Source: Planktotalea sp. (lineage in GTDB: Bacteria; Pseudomonadota; Alphaproteobacteria; Rhodobacterales; Rhodobacteraceae). From it: a DNA stretch of 7,280 nt. The stretch covers positions 1 through 7,280 of the forward strand of contig JAHEGL010000030.1 in assembly GCA_024645145.1 (NCBI GenBank). Reading direction: 5' to 3'. Made by a program: the position numbers and the translations under genes. A model generated the notes under the pieces. The model was not told the DNA's origin, ran no database searches, and saw only the letters and a list, made by a program, of their open reading frames with translations. Below are positions 6,213 through 7,280 of this stretch, one piece after another; positions within the stretch are counted from its first letter, which is position 1; the number at the start of each line of letters is the position of its first letter.

Positions 6213-7280
6213 ATGACATTTACACGTACACTACTTGCTACTTCTGCGCTTGTTGCAGTCGGAAGCACGGCATTTGCAGACGGCCATATGGCATCTGACA
6301 TGACACTCGTTAGCTGGGGTGGTGCATACCAAAACAGCCAGCAAAAAGCATATGTAGAGCCCTACATCGCAATGAACGAAGGCGTTTCCGCTGTTTGGGA
6401 CGAAAGCTCTGCTGAGGCAGTTGCGAAGTTGCGTGCGATGAATGAAGCAGGCAACATCACTTGGGATCTCGTAGACGTCGTCGCGGCTGATGCGATCCGT
6501 TTGTGCGACGAAGGCCTCGCGATGGAGATCAATGTTGACGAAGACCTCGCAGCGGCGCCAGACGGCACACCTGCATCCGAGGACTTTGGCGATTTGCTCG
6601 TCTCTGACTGCTTTATCCCACAGATCGTTTACTCAACGACAATGGGCTACCGTACGGACCTTGTTGGTGACACAGCGCCGACAAGCGTTTGCGCAGTCTT
6701 CGATACAGAAGCGTATCCAGGCAAGCGTTCGCTTGAGAAGCGTCCAATCAACAACATGGAATGGGCTCTTATCTGTGACGGCGTTGCAAAAGCCGACGTT
6801 TATTCCGTTCTGGAAACAGCTGAAGGTCAAGAGCGCGCGCTTGCGAAGCTCGACACGATCAAAGACGATGTGATCTGGTGGTCTGCTGGTGCGGATACGC
6901 CTCAGTTGCTCGCAGATGGCGAAGTTGTCATGGGTTCCACATACAACGGTCGTTTGTTCAGCTTGATCGAAGAGCAGAAGCAGCCAGTTGGAATGCTTTG
7001 GGACGCTCAGGTGTTTGACCTTGATGGTTGGATCATCCCAGCAGGTCTTTCTGATGAGCGTTTGGCACGTGTTAAGGACTTCGTTAAGTTCGCAACAGAC
7101 ACACAGCGTCTTGCGGACCAGTCCAAGTACATCTCTTACGGTCCTGCACGCGCGTCTTCCGCGCCGTTGGTTGGTAAGCACATCGATCTTGGTATCGAGA
7201 TGGCGCCACACATGCCAACAGATCCTGAGAACGCGAAGAACACGTTCCTCTACAACTACGAGTTCTGGGCTGACTACCGC
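6213..7280 (+). CDS. Periplasmic substrate-binding protein of a polyamine-type ABC importer, C-terminus cut by window edge
   Basis: The frame runs open for 356 codons to the right edge; only a short C-terminal piece should be missing. Residues 1-22 are a Sec signal peptide with Thr/Arg start, a hydrophobic stretch LLATSALVAVGSTAFA, and probable cleavage after the AFA at 20-22. The mature protein opens with the MTLVSWGGAYQ strand (30-40) typical of PotD/PotF-like family 1 solute-binding proteins, followed by SSAEAVAKLRAMNE, GEVVMGSTYNGR and a DLDGWIIPAG hinge-region segment. It should capture its ligand in the periplasm and deliver it to the permeases, presumably encoded next to the right. Four cysteines (98, 133, 160, 188) could form disulfides. 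Arginine is nearly always CGT, unlike the neighbouring genes, which fits high expression. AGGGAG lies nine bases before the ATG. The ligand may be a polyamine, amino-acid derivative or similar compound. Confidence 0.94.
   Translation, partial: MTFTRTLLATSALVAVGSTAFADGHMASDMTLVSWGGAYQNSQQKAYVEPYIAMNEGVSAVWDESSAEAVAKLRAMNEAGNITWDLVDVVAADAIRLCDEGLAMEINVDEDLAAAPDGTPASEDFGDLLVSDCFIPQIVYSTTMGYRTDLVGDTAPTSVCAVFDTEAYPGKRSLEKRPINNMEWALICDGVAKADVYSVLETAEGQERALAKLDTIKDDVIWWSAGADTPQLLADGEVVMGSTYNGRLFSLIEEQKQPVGMLWDAQVFDLDGWIIPAGLSDERLARVKDFVKFATDTQRLADQSKYISYGPARASSAPLVGKHIDLGIEMAPHMPTDPENAKNTFLYNYEFWADYR

Noticed and set aside
6633..7211. Open frame of 192 codons on the minus strand
   Set aside because: It lies wholly antisense within the binding-protein gene, whose signal peptide and family motifs are clear; no ribosome site or known motif was seen.

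Overview
The window looks like chromosomal DNA of a marine alphaproteobacterium, most likely a member of the Rhodobacterales (roseobacter group). The protein sequences of LeuB, the polyamine-type ABC ATPase and its binding protein have the character of that group, the GC content is moderate, and most starts have clear Shine-Dalgarno sequences. This placement is by recognition, not by a database search. Genes fill nearly all of the window. I see no RNA gene, insertion sequence, phage gene or CRISPR array.

Layout. (1) Positions 1-696, minus strand: an NAD(P)-binding atypical SDR/epimerase-like protein whose C-terminus runs off the left edge. (2) A 90-bp divergent intergenic region. (3) Positions 787-1695: a LysR-type regulator, probably controlling the divergent SDR gene. 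(4) Positions 1757-2860: leuB, 3-isopropylmalate dehydrogenase of leucine biosynthesis. A perfect DnaA-box 9-mer and a 9-bp stem-loop follow it. (5) Positions 2967-3929: a ten-helix EamA/DMT exporter-like membrane protein with a very basic C-terminal tail, closed by a compact intrinsic terminator. (6) Positions 4037-4771: an SGNH/GDSL-family hydrolase in which the usual GDS motif reads GVS. (7) A 220-bp spacer. (8) Positions 4992 to the right edge: the first two genes of a polyamine/amino-acid-type ABC importer, an ATPase with a TTG start and then a secreted binding protein. A spacer with two strong stem-loops separates them.

How the genes relate. The LysR gene and the SDR gene form a regulator/target pair. 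leuB, the DMT gene and the SGNH gene look like separate housekeeping or accessory units, with terminator-like stem-loops after the first two. The ATPase and binding protein form an uptake operon whose two permease genes should lie just to the right of this window. The stem-loops between these two genes, together with the weak TTG start of the ATPase and the preferred codons of the binding protein, suggest strongly unequal expression of the two.

I found no convincing undescribed multi-gene system. The observations most worth a second look are the paired stem-loops at 6107-6176, which can also form a mutually exclusive fold, the GVS variant of the SGNH hydrolase, and the four cysteines of the binding protein.
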